From Nocardia colli (GTDB lineage: Bacteria; Actinomycetota; Actinomycetes; Mycobacteriales; Mycobacteriaceae), in assembly GCF_008704205.1 (NCBI RefSeq), contig NZ_VXLC01000003.1, forward strand, positions 868,001-932,000: a DNA stretch of 64,000 nucleotides, in the 5' to 3' direction. This document shows positions 42,806 through 50,996 of the stretch, one piece after another. Position 1 is the stretch's first letter. Each line of letters starts with the position of its first letter. Under the pieces are notes generated by a model. The model did no database searches and was not told the DNA's origin. It saw nothing but the letters and a program-made list of their open reading frames with translations. The position numbers were made by a program, and so were the translations under genes.

Positions 42806-42886
42806 GCGACACGTTGTCGCGGTCAATACGCCGAGCGTAACGCGCAACGAATCGACAAGCAAGGGTTGATTGAGACATCGTGTCGC
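42806..42886. promoter_or_regulatory. Two TetR-type operators in front of the diiron oxygenase
   Basis: GCGACA-CGT-TGTCGC (42806-42820) is a perfect palindrome. GAGACA-TCG-TGTCGC (42872-42886) has one mismatch. Both are followed by GGTC. They lie 66 bp apart, between the TetR gene and the oxygenase it should control. Confidence 0.65.
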
Positions 42887-42952
42887 GGTCGAAACGCGAC
42901 AGCACTGGTCGCCGGTTCGGCTGTCAGAGCCGGCGGAACCCGGGAAACGCCG

Positions 42953-43654
42953 TCAGAACGGCGACAACGAGACGCCCAGCACCTCGTTGAGCGGACGGTG
43001 CGGATCGAGGACGAGACCCCGCGCCCGCGCATGACCGTCGATGACGTACACAATGGTGGTGGTGAGCATCCGCGCCATCGCGGCCGCATCGACGCCATCG
43101 GGCCGAGTCCGCACCCACCTCGTCAGCGCGCCGTCGACCATCGCGACCACGCCGAAAACCATGGACTCCATGCCGGGTTCGTCCTCCGCGCCCAGCAGCG
43201 CCATGGCCATTCGGAAGATCGCCACGATGCGTTCGGCGATCGCCGCTTTGGTCCCCGTCACCAGTTCCTGTCCGGAGGGGGCATGGCTGCCTGGCCCCTG
43301 TTCGATCCACTCGTGGAGCTTCGCGTGCGCCGAGATCCAGCGCGCGAATTTCTCGACGGTCCGATAGATGACCTCGTCGATACTGCCGTCCAGGTTCAGC
43401 CCGGTGACCAATTCCTCGGCCACCCCGAGCACCGCGAACGCTCGCGTCTGCGCATCGAGGTCGGTCCGATCGGCGAAATGGCGGTAGATGACCGACCGTT
43501 TCACCCCGGCCCGGTCGGCGATCGCCTGCAGCGGAATGTCCGGCCCCGACTCGGGGTCCTCGATCAGGGCCACCGCCGCTTCGAGAATCACCCGGCGACG
43601 CTCGGCGTTGTGCTCTCCCCACCGCCCGTTCGACTCGTTTGATCCAATCGCCAC
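42953..43654 (-). CDS. TetR-family transcriptional regulator
   Basis: 233 aa. HTH about residues 20-66 (R-R-R-V-I-L-E-A-A-V-A-L-I ... LQAIADRAGVKRSVIYRHFA), C-terminal effector domain with a conserved-looking D-L-D-A-Q-T-R-A-F. Same strand as the diiron oxygenase, upstream of the operators at 42806-42886, so probably represses the oxygenase-reductase pair. Confidence 0.85.
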   Translation of the reverse strand: MAIGSNESNGRWGEHNAERRRVILEAAVALIEDPESGPDIPLQAIADRAGVKRSVIYRHFADRTDLDAQTRAFAVLGVAEELVTGLNLDGSIDEVIYRTVEKFARWISAHAKLHEWIEQGPGSHAPSGQELVTGTKAAIAERIVAIFRMAMALLGAEDEPGMESMVFGVVAMVDGALTRWVRTRPDGVDAAAMARMLTTTIVYVIDGHARARGLVLDPHRPLNEVLGVSLSPF

Positions 43655-43810
43655 CGCAATAGCATCGCAGACCCGCCGGGATTTCCGGGCACCCCACCGC
43701 GCACGATCGGCGCCGGCCCGGTGGCGCTGCGCACGCCCAAGCGATGTTTCTCGCCGCCGCAGGCCATTCCGCGCCGATCTTCGCGCCCGAAAGCCGTTAT
43801 CGGAGAACGC

Positions 43811-43827
43811 GTTCCATCTCCTGGAAC
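43811..43827. promoter_or_regulatory. Terpenoid-cluster operator B1
   Basis: GTTCC-N7-GGAAC perfect inverted repeat, 91 bp upstream of the terpene synthase ATG. One of five copies in the cluster. Confidence 0.75.
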
Positions 43828-43918
43828 GAAATATGGCGGATGCATCGATCGGATTCGATACTCAGCGATGACGACCATTGCCGGTACGTGGTCACTGATT
43901 CCAGCGACAGGAGCTCCG

Positions 43919-45031
43919 ATGAAACAGTCCGACCTCTCGATGCGGCACGTCCTCGAGGACATTGCGTCGATGGACGAACTCCCGGTCTATTCCCCGGTGC
44001 CGATGCGCGTGCACCCGGTGGGAATCGAAGCGGCCGACGCCTTTTCCGTCGAATGGATACTCCGGCACGGCATGGCCGAACCGAATTCCCGGGACACCAG
44101 GGCGAATATGGGCCTGTTCGTGGCACCCGGTTATCCCCCCGCGGCGAGCGCGGAATCGGTCAAAGCGATCACCTGCTACTTCCAGTGGGGACTGCTGTGG
44201 GATGACTACCTGGAAACGCTGATGCCGGATCTGTCGAAAGTGGTCCTGGCCGCCAGCGAGGCGAACCGCGTATTCCTGTGCCCGAGCGAGGACCCGATTC
44301 CCGCCGACGATGTGTGGCTGAACAGCCTGCGCGACCTGCGCAACATGCTCGACGACTGCCTCACCCAGGCCGGCACCCAGTTGGTGCTGCCCGAGCACCT
44401 GGTGTGGGTCGGCGGCGAGGTCTGGAAGTGCGCGCTCCAGCTGCGCCCCGAACTCCCCGACGTGGACGAGTTCCTGCGGATGCGCTGGTTCAAGTCCGGC
44501 CCCGGCATCCTGGCCGCGATGACCGGTCCCGCCTGCGGTTACACCTTGACCGCGGAGGAGTACCACATGCCGTTGATGCGCGCGTTCACCCGCGCGGTAT
44601 ACGCCCCGCTCTATCTCTACAACGACGTGCTGAGCATGGCGAAGGAGCTGCCGAAAGGGCAGTCGGACATGAACATCGTGTCGGCGCTCGCCCGCACGCA
44701 CGACCTGTCACCCGCCGAGGCCTTCACCGAGACTTTCAAGCTGATCGAGCGAATGATGATGGTCATCGAACCCCTCCAGCGGAAGCTGCTCCAGCACCCC
44801 AGCCCCGCGGTGGTCCAGTACGCGAAGGACCTCCCGCTGTGGATGCCCGCCACCCTCGCCTTCACCTCGACCAGCGCCCGGTACCTGGAGACCGTGGGGT
44901 CCGACGGCGTCGAACCACTGCGCCTGCCGAAGATCACCTTCGTCGACACCCCGATCTACTGGGATCCCACCGATCACACCCCGCCGCCCTACCCGGAGAT
45001 CTCCTGGTGGTGGTCGCTGCTCGACGACTGA
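43919..45031 (+). CDS. Class I terpene synthase
   Basis: 370 aa from ATG 43919 (GGAGCTCCG precedes; in-frame ORF extends to 43721 without homology). Metal motifs: aspartate-rich W-D-D-Y-L-E (Asp95, Asp96, Glu99), NSE triad N-D-V-L-S-M-A-K-E (Asn235, Ser239, Glu243), and R-Y (321-322) near the C-terminus. These are the complete features of a bacterial ionisation-initiated cyclase. With a prenyl-diphosphate methyltransferase and two prenyl synthases in the cluster, its substrate may be a C-methylated prenyl diphosphate. Product unknown. Confidence 0.9.
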   Translation: MKQSDLSMRHVLEDIASMDELPVYSPVPMRVHPVGIEAADAFSVEWILRHGMAEPNSRDTRANMGLFVAPGYPPAASAESVKAITCYFQWGLLWDDYLETLMPDLSKVVLAASEANRVFLCPSEDPIPADDVWLNSLRDLRNMLDDCLTQAGTQLVLPEHLVWVGGEVWKCALQLRPELPDVDEFLRMRWFKSGPGILAAMTGPACGYTLTAEEYHMPLMRAFTRAVYAPLYLYNDVLSMAKELPKGQSDMNIVSALARTHDLSPAEAFTETFKLIERMMMVIEPLQRKLLQHPSPAVVQYAKDLPLWMPATLAFTSTSARYLETVGSDGVEPLRLPKITFVDTPIYWDPTDHTPPPYPEISWWWSLLDD

Positions 45032-45048
45032 GCGCAAGCTCCTGAATG

Positions 45049-45082
45049 CGCGCCGCCGGCATCGAGTGATACCGGCGGCGCG
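45049..45082. terminator. Bidirectional hairpin between terpene synthase and SRPBCC gene
   Basis: An 11-bp perfect stem (CGCGCCGCCGG / CCGGCGGCGCG) with a 12-nt loop, placed between convergent genes. No clear U-run follows, which is usual for actinobacterial terminators. Confidence 0.7.
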
Positions 45083-45084
45083 AA

Positions 45085-45537
45085 TTACGTTCGCTCCCCG
45101 GCGCAGACCAGCTGACGTAGCCGATCGAGACTTTCGCCGAGCGCGGCTTCGGTTGCCTTGCAAAGGGTTTCAGCGATTCCGCGGGGTATGAATGGGCTGT
45201 CGTAGTGCATACGCAGCGTGACGGTGCTGGCATCCGCGCCGGGTTCGATGGCGGCGCGCAGGGTGATCCGTACCCGCATCGCAGCGGTGCCGGTGAGCTC
45301 GAGCAGCATGTTGTCGGCGAGTTCGGTGACCATCCACGCGATCGACCCGGACCTGCCGAGGAGCGAGAGTTGCTGGCAGTAGCAGTCGTTGCGCCGCAGC
45401 CGGGCCGGCGGCTCGCTGTCGAATCCGCGGTGCAGAGTCAGCCACGACGGGTGGTGTTCCGGTTCACCGAGCAACGGCCAGATGCGCTGGGCCACAGCCG
45501 GGATCGAGACAGCGCGGCCAGCAGACACGGCGCCCAT
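45085..45537 (-). CDS. SRPBCC (polyketide cyclase/START-like) protein
   Basis: 150 aa. Helix-grip pattern: V-S-I-P-A-V-A-Q-R-I-W-P-L-L-G-E-P-E-H-H-P-S-W at the N-terminus, beta strands (R-V-R-I-T-L-R-A-A-I-E-P, V-T-L-R-M-H-Y-D-S-P) and a long C-terminal helix (A-T-E-A-A-L-G-E-S-L-D-R-L-R-Q). SRPBCC proteins bind or cyclise hydrophobic small molecules. Downstream of Rieske-1 on the same strand after 130 bp; a ligand-holding or cyclase-like tailoring role in the terpenoid pathway is inferred. Confidence 0.75.
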   Translation of the reverse strand: MGAVSAGRAVSIPAVAQRIWPLLGEPEHHPSWLTLHRGFDSEPPARLRRNDCYCQQLSLLGRSGSIAWMVTELADNMLLELTGTAAMRVRITLRAAIEPGADASTVTLRMHYDSPFIPRGIAETLCKATEAALGESLDRLRQLVCAGERT

Positions 45538-45667
45538 ACGATGTCCTTCTCAGGTGTCGAGTCGATCGACCGAGACCGCTGCCGACCCAGCGCCGTTCAC
45601 GCGCCGCGTGCGGGCGATACGGCAGCATCGCGTACACCCGCCCGCGGCGAATTCGTCGTGATCGGTG

Positions 45668-46867
45668 TCAGGAATGCTCTCCGGCGAGCCGATGATCGGG
45701 ATCGCCGTTCCAGCGGTAGCGGCCGTGCAACCCGATGACCGCGTCGTATTCGGCGCTGTTGTAGAACTGTCGCGCCCACCGCCGATACGCCATGATCGGC
45801 CCATCACCTTTGACCAGTCGCGGCCTATCGGCATATATCTTGTTCTGCCAGATCGGGAAGTCTTTGTTGAGGTCGTGCACCAGGGCCACATGCGCCAGCC
45901 GGGTGATCAACCGCGATGGGACGGTATTCAACAGCGGAACGCGCGATGGGCGCGCGTCGCCGCGACTGGCGCCCGTTCGTGCGGTCACCATTATCCGCAT
46001 CGTCAGATGAGTGGGATCGATCGGTGTCGGAAGAACCCAGGCCACAAATCCTATGTCCAATCGCGGGTACACACCCTCGACCACTATCCAGCCCAGGCCG
46101 GACAGGGTGATCTTCGCGGATATCGGAAATTGCGCGAACGGCCCGATTCCCTGTTCGAGGGCCGCTCTGATCTCCGCCGGAGCTTTCGCAAACGGCCCCG
46201 TACCCGATTTGTCGGGTTGCACCCGAACGTTCATCCGAACGGTCGTCGTGGAAAAGTCGGGGCGCTCGGTGACGTCATAGACGACTCCGTGTACCACCGG
46301 AAGATGCGCGAAATCGAACCCGTTCTCCATAACATCCTGGGGATGGTCGTGCAGTGTACGGCTGTAATACCTCGGCACCGGAAAACCCGAAATATCCGGC
46401 GGCTCCACTTCCCAATCCGGCGCCGCGCCATCGGAGTGCCGCCAGACCAGCACGATACCGTTGACCTCGCGCGTCGGCAGCAGCGTCAACCCGACCTTGG
46501 GCGGCGGATCGCCGGTGCCGGTGCGCACGCACGCGCCGGTGGGATCGAAGGTGAAGCCATGGAACGGGCAGACCAGATTCTCCCCGTCGACGCTGCTACG
46601 GATGCCGAGGTGAGCGCCGAGGTGCGGACAGTACGGCTGCGTCGCACGTACCAGACCCGAGCGGGTGCGATACACCACGATGTCTTGTCCCATGACTTGT
46701 TGCCGAATCACTTTCCCGGCCGGTATGTCGACACTGCGGCCGACAGAAAACCAGCCGTTCGGATACGGCAGCGAAGGGAAAAGATCAGATGCTGCGGCCT
46801 GCGCCGGACGAATGGACGAAGAATCACTCGGCGTAGATCTCGATTTCATGGGAAATTGGAGTTTCAC
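45668..46867 (-). CDS. Rieske oxygenase 1 of the terpenoid cluster
   Basis: 399 aa (Met7 is an alternative start). N-G-W-F-S-V-G-R-S-V-D-I-P-A-G-K opens the domain. Rieske ligands Cys80-Pro-His82 and Cys100-Pro-Phe-His103; mononuclear Fe site F-D-F-A-H-L-P-V-V-H-G. Close relative of the two Rieske proteins at 48791 and 49869 (shared Y-C-P-H-L-G-A-H-L-G and C-P-F-H-G-F). The group resembles sterol-type Rieske enzymes (DAF-36/KshA style), which suits a polycyclic terpene. Divergent from the MFS gene over a promoter with two cluster operators. Confidence 0.88.
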   Translation of the reverse strand: MKLQFPMKSRSTPSDSSSIRPAQAAASDLFPSLPYPNGWFSVGRSVDIPAGKVIRQQVMGQDIVVYRTRSGLVRATQPYCPHLGAHLGIRSSVDGENLVCPFHGFTFDPTGACVRTGTGDPPPKVGLTLLPTREVNGIVLVWRHSDGAAPDWEVEPPDISGFPVPRYYSRTLHDHPQDVMENGFDFAHLPVVHGVVYDVTERPDFSTTTVRMNVRVQPDKSGTGPFAKAPAEIRAALEQGIGPFAQFPISAKITLSGLGWIVVEGVYPRLDIGFVAWVLPTPIDPTHLTMRIMVTARTGASRGDARPSRVPLLNTVPSRLITRLAHVALVHDLNKDFPIWQNKIYADRPRLVKGDGPIMAYRRWARQFYNSAEYDAVIGLHGRYRWNGDPDHRLAGEHS

Positions 46868-46984
46868 GGCCTATCGCACCTCCTGGATAAGATCCTCCGT
46901 GCCGCTACGGGCTGCCCTGCACGGCATTCGGGGCGGGTTCCTGTCGCGACGTTACCGGTCGGCGGGCATAGATTGCCAGCACGC

Positions 46985-47001
46985 GTTCCGTCGCATGGAA
47001 C
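46985..47001. promoter_or_regulatory. Terpenoid-cluster operator B2
   Basis: GTTCC-N7-GGAAC perfect half-sites, 118 bp upstream of the Rieske-1 start. Confidence 0.7.
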
Positions 47002-47049
47002 ACGCGACGCTTAAGTCCTCGATCCGACCTGACCGGCTCGACAAAAAAC

Positions 47050-47066
47050 GTTCCGTTCCATGGAAC
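47050..47066. promoter_or_regulatory. Terpenoid-cluster operator B3
   Basis: GTTCC-N7-GGAAC with an embedded 12-bp perfect palindrome GTTCCATGGAAC (47055-47066), 152 bp upstream of the MFS start. Confidence 0.7.
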
Positions 47067-47217
47067 AAGATCTCGCCGATCTTCCACCGAATCAATAGAG
47101 TCGATCGAGAATTCCGCGCGCCCTGCCGAGCGTGTGTGAGCGATATTCACAGCGTGGCCTAATTTCCGCGTCGACGCCATCCGGCCGCGCCGTGATCGAC
47201 GTTTCCGGAGGTATTCG

Positions 47218-48771
47218 ATGATGCTCGAACGTCACGAAAGAACGGCGCGCGGGCCGGGATGGACCAGGCAGCAGAAGTGGGAAGTGATCGTATCCTGCGG
47301 TGGCGTGGCGTTGGTGATCGCGGCAATGGCGGCGCCGTACGCCGCACTTCCGCAATTGACCGTCGCCACCGGCGCCACCCAGGCACAGTTGACCTGGATC
47401 ATGGACGGATACACGCTCGCGCTGGCGTGCGGGGTATTACCCGCGGGCGGGCTGGGCGACCGCTTCGGCCGGCGGCGCATCCTGCTGATCGGGCTGGCCG
47501 TTTTCGCGGCGGCGTCCTTGCTGTCGATCTGGACTCCGGACTCCGGAATGCTGGTAGGCGAGCGAATCGTGGCCGGCATCGGCGCGGCGCTCGTGATGCC
47601 GTCGACGCTGTCGGCATTGACTGATGGATTACCCGCTCGGCTGCAATCGCTGGCCGTCGGTCTCTGGGCCGGGGTCGCCGGGACCGGTGGGGTGTTCGGC
47701 ATGCTCGGTTCCGGTCTCTTGGTCGAATACGGCGATTGGCGCATGGTTTTCGTGGCATTCGTGGTGTGCGCCGCGCTATTGTTCGGCCTGTATGTGGCCG
47801 TGATTCCCGCGCAGCGAGCCAGGGGTTCGAAGTGGGATGTCGCAGGCTCGTCGACCAGCGCCATTGCCGTCGCCGCTTTGGTATTCGCCCTCATCGAAGG
47901 GCCGTTGCGCGGTTGGACACATCCGGCCGTAGTCATTCCCGCGGTGGTAGGCAGCGTCGGAGTCGCCGTTTTCGTGATGGTCGAATTGCGCACGGGCAAC
48001 CCGTTGTTGCCGATGAATCTATTTCTGTCGCGCGGGTTCAGCAGTGGCGTGTTGTCGATCGCTATCCAGTTCATGGCGTGTTTCGCGGCCGTGATGCTGA
48101 CGTTCCAGTACATGCAGTTGATGCTCGGTGACAGCCCGCTGCAGGCGGGCCTGGCGCTGGCACCGATTCCGATCCCATTGATCCTCGGCTCGCTGCTGAC
48201 CCCGTGGTTGACGCGGATATTCAGCCTGCGCCAATTGATCGTGGCAGGTCAGCTGCTGATCGCGATCGGGTTCTACGCCTTCGGACGAGTCAGCGGCACT
48301 GCCGATCATCTCGATCTGCTGGCGCCACAACTGATCATGACGACCGGCTACGGCCTCGCCACCGCGCCGTCGACCTGGGCCATCGTGCGCGACGCACCCG
48401 TGGGCAAACACGGTGTCGCCGCAGCGGTCAACGACGTGTCCAGGGAGTTCGGCGCGGCGATCGGCATCGCGTTGGCCGGCAGCGTGCTCGCCGCCCGCTA
48501 CGCGCAAACGGTGACCGCGCATCTCCCTCAGGTCGCGCCCGAACTGCGGGCCCCGGTGTCGAAGTCGCTGGCGACGACTCTCGCGACAACTCCGCGCAAC
48601 GATGCCGGGAGCTACGCCACCCAGGTCGCGACCGACGCCTTCGCACAGGGGGTTACCGCGGCGGCGACCACCTTGGGGACTGTCGTCCTGGTCGGCGCAC
48701 TCGTCCTGTTGTTCCTGACGCCCGGTGTCCGTGCGGTCCAAGCGGGAAGCGGGCCGGATCGCCGCAGTTGA
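47218..48771 (+). CDS. MFS drug-exporter-like permease (DHA2, 14 TM)
   Basis: 517 aa. Many hydrophobic segments from about residue 20 on; motif A region G-G-L-G-D-R-F-G-R-R-R-I-L-L (about 77-90); motif C-like G-V-A-G-T-G-G-V-F-G-M-L-G-S-G. Closest in layout to 14-helix EmrB/QacA exporters. Shares a promoter with Rieske-1 and is therefore the probable exporter of the terpenoid or a self-protection pump. Confidence 0.9.
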   Translation: MMLERHERTARGPGWTRQQKWEVIVSCGGVALVIAAMAAPYAALPQLTVATGATQAQLTWIMDGYTLALACGVLPAGGLGDRFGRRRILLIGLAVFAAASLLSIWTPDSGMLVGERIVAGIGAALVMPSTLSALTDGLPARLQSLAVGLWAGVAGTGGVFGMLGSGLLVEYGDWRMVFVAFVVCAALLFGLYVAVIPAQRARGSKWDVAGSSTSAIAVAALVFALIEGPLRGWTHPAVVIPAVVGSVGVAVFVMVELRTGNPLLPMNLFLSRGFSSGVLSIAIQFMACFAAVMLTFQYMQLMLGDSPLQAGLALAPIPIPLILGSLLTPWLTRIFSLRQLIVAGQLLIAIGFYAFGRVSGTADHLDLLAPQLIMTTGYGLATAPSTWAIVRDAPVGKHGVAAAVNDVSREFGAAIGIALAGSVLAARYAQTVTAHLPQVAPELRAPVSKSLATTLATTPRNDAGSYATQVATDAFAQGVTAAATTLGTVVLVGALVLLFLTPGVRAVQAGSGPDRRS

Positions 48772-48790
48772 CCGCTGCCGCACAGCCCGG

Positions 48791-49822
48791 TCAGTCGAAC
48801 TGCACGGTTTCCGTGCGAACCGAACCGGCGTCGGCTTGGCCGTTACTACCGGTCTCGGCTGAATAGAACTGCTTCGCCCAGCGACGGAATGCGATGATCG
48901 GGCCGTCCCCCTTGGCGAGTCGCGGGTGCTCGAGGAAGGTCTTGTTGTTCCACATCGGGTAGTCCGCCGGCACGCTGATCGCCATCATGAACGGCACGAA
49001 CAGCCGAGTCACCAGCCGCGCGGGTAACCCGTTGCCGCCCGGCCCCATCAAACTGGCGCCGTAGCTGTACACCACGTGCGTCGGATCGGTCGGGGTGGAC
49101 AGTGCGAAGGCGCGACCCCGAATGTGCAGGTCGGGCAGCGTGAAATGGACTGCGATATAGCCGAGCCCGTAGACGTCGGCGACGAGTCGTTCGCGTATCC
49201 CGAACAAGCGTGGCGTGCGATTGACACCCTCGAACTCGTAACGCAGGTGCGGACCGTCGATTTCCATCGGACGCACCTGCGCGATCGCCGAAAAGTTGTG
49301 CACGTGCAGAAAGTGCCCGAGATCGACGAGGTTTTCGGTGACCTCCTGTGGATGCTCTCGCAACCGGACGTCATGCCGACGTTGCGCCGGAAAGTCGTCC
49401 GGCAGCGGCGGAATCTCCCACGTCGGCTCGGCGCCCTCGGCGTGATACCAGATCAGGATGAAACCGTTCACCTCGCGGACGGTGTGCAACGAGAGTGCCG
49501 CCTTCGGCGGTGGCGTCCCGTAGCCGGTGCGGACACACGCACCGGTCGTGTCGTAGGCGAAACCGTGGAACGGGCACACCACGCATTCACCGTCGACGCG
49601 GCCCCCATATCCCAGGTGCGCACCCAAATGCGGGCAGTACGCGCCGGAAGCACGCAAGATCCCTTTCCGGGTACGAAACACGACGACATCCTCGCCGACG
49701 AATCGATACGTCCGAATCTTGCCCGGTGCAACGTCTTTGCTCGATCCCAGGACAAACCATCCGTTGGCGTACGGTCGCCGCGGCCGTAGCACGGTCTCCG
49801 GCGGGCTTTCGAGACGTTTCAC
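48791..49822 (-). CDS. Rieske oxygenase 2 of the terpenoid cluster
   Basis: 343 aa from GTG 49822, chosen for GGAGGA 6 bp upstream; the longer frame (49882) would overlap the previous gene. Rieske ligands in Y-C-P-H-L-G-A-H-L-G and V-C-P-F-H-G-F; Fe site E-N-L-V-D-L-G-H-F-L-H-V-H-N-F. The C-terminal R-L-A-K-G-D-G-P-I-I-A-F-R-R-W-A-K-Q-F-Y-S motif is shared by all three paralogues. Second-last product of the methyltransferase operon; convergent with the MFS gene. Confidence 0.88.
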   Translation of the reverse strand: MKRLESPPETVLRPRRPYANGWFVLGSSKDVAPGKIRTYRFVGEDVVVFRTRKGILRASGAYCPHLGAHLGYGGRVDGECVVCPFHGFAYDTTGACVRTGYGTPPPKAALSLHTVREVNGFILIWYHAEGAEPTWEIPPLPDDFPAQRRHDVRLREHPQEVTENLVDLGHFLHVHNFSAIAQVRPMEIDGPHLRYEFEGVNRTPRLFGIRERLVADVYGLGYIAVHFTLPDLHIRGRAFALSTPTDPTHVVYSYGASLMGPGGNGLPARLVTRLFVPFMMAISVPADYPMWNNKTFLEHPRLAKGDGPIIAFRRWAKQFYSAETGSNGQADAGSVRTETVQFD

Positions 49823-49868
49823 AACATTCCTCCTTGCTACGTATTGCCACGAACGCGTGCCCACAGCG

Positions 49869-50924
49869 CTAGTCGGCGTCACCGAGGTTCAGCGCCGGTG
49901 CGGGGACGGTGTCGACCCCCGCTGCGGTCCGGCGGTCAGCGCCGTAGAACTGTTTGGCCCAGCGTCGATACGGCCCGATCGAGCCGTCCCCCTTCATCAG
50001 CCGGGGATGCTCGAGATAGATCTTGTTCTCCCAGATCGGATAGTCACCGGTGAGCAGGCCGACCAGGTTCGGTGCGGCGAGCAGTGTCACCAGCCTGCCC
50101 AGCGGGTGGTGGTCGCCGAAATTTCCGAAGGGCAAGTTGAGCGCCAGCGTGTAGCGGAACATCACATGGGTCGGGTCGGTGGCCGTGACGAACCACAGGT
50201 GCTGGCCTTCGAGGCCGAATCTCGGGAACACGAAGTGCGCGATGGTGTGGCCCAATCCCCAACTCTCCGTGACGATGTCGAACTTGACCTTCTGTCCGAA
50301 CGGCAGCGGCTTGGCGCCGGCGGTACGGCAGCGCATGAGCGGGCCGTCGAATTCGGGTGGCACGATCTCGTAGCCGTCGACCACGTTGTGGACGTGTGCC
50401 AGATGCCCGACGTCGACCATGTTCTCGGTGACTTCCTGGGGATGGTCGAGCAGGGTGGACGAGCGCCGGACCGGCCGCGGGAAGCCCGGCCGGGCCGCCG
50501 GGATATGCCAGTCCGGTGCCCGGCCGTCGGGGTGATACCAGACGAAGATGGCATCGTTGACTTCCTCGACGTGCCGGAGCGCGAGTCCGATCTTGCCCCG
50601 CGGCTGGGTGCCGTAACCCGTTCGCACGCAGGCACCGGCCGGGTCGAAGGCGAAACCGTGGAACGGGCACACGAGGCATTCACCGTCGACCCACCCGCCG
50701 TAACCGAGGTGGGCACCCAGGTGCGGGCAGTGCGGATTCGTGGCGCGAACCAGTCCGCTGCGGGTGCGGTACAACACGACGTCCTCACCCATGAACCGCT
50801 CGCGCCGGACCTGACCCGGACGCAGCTCGTCGCTGAAGGCCAGCGGGAACCACCCGCTCGGATACGGCAATCTCGGTCGCGCCGCACTGTCGGTCGGTCC
50901 GGCAACGCCGTTGGTTGTGCTCAC
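49869..50924 (-). CDS. Rieske oxygenase 3 of the terpenoid cluster
   Basis: 351 aa, GTG start with GAGGAGG upstream. Rieske ligands in H-C-P-H-L-G-A-H-L-G and V-C-P-F-H-G-F; Fe site E-N-M-V-D-V-G-H-L-A-H-V-H-N-V. 46 bp upstream of Rieske-2 and 72 bp after the prenyl synthase gene. Three paralogues imply successive or alternative oxidations of the same scaffold, or one inactive partner; all three keep every metal ligand. Confidence 0.88.
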   Translation of the reverse strand: MSTTNGVAGPTDSAARPRLPYPSGWFPLAFSDELRPGQVRRERFMGEDVVLYRTRSGLVRATNPHCPHLGAHLGYGGWVDGECLVCPFHGFAFDPAGACVRTGYGTQPRGKIGLALRHVEEVNDAIFVWYHPDGRAPDWHIPAARPGFPRPVRRSSTLLDHPQEVTENMVDVGHLAHVHNVVDGYEIVPPEFDGPLMRCRTAGAKPLPFGQKVKFDIVTESWGLGHTIAHFVFPRFGLEGQHLWFVTATDPTHVMFRYTLALNLPFGNFGDHHPLGRLVTLLAAPNLVGLLTGDYPIWENKIYLEHPRLMKGDGSIGPYRRWAKQFYGADRRTAAGVDTVPAPALNLGDAD

Positions 50925-50996
50925 TGTCGAGCCTCCTCTGGTGTCGATCAGGTTCAGCTGTTCCGTGTTATGAAATACCCTGGTGCAGAACCATAT

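Larger units (their letters stand above)
46868..47217. promoter_or_regulatory. 350-bp divergent promoter region (Rieske-1 / MFS) with two B-type operators
   Basis: This non-coding stretch holds operators B2 and B3, listed separately. No credible ORF crosses it. The lower GC content on either side of the sites fits a bidirectional promoter. Confidence 0.6.
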
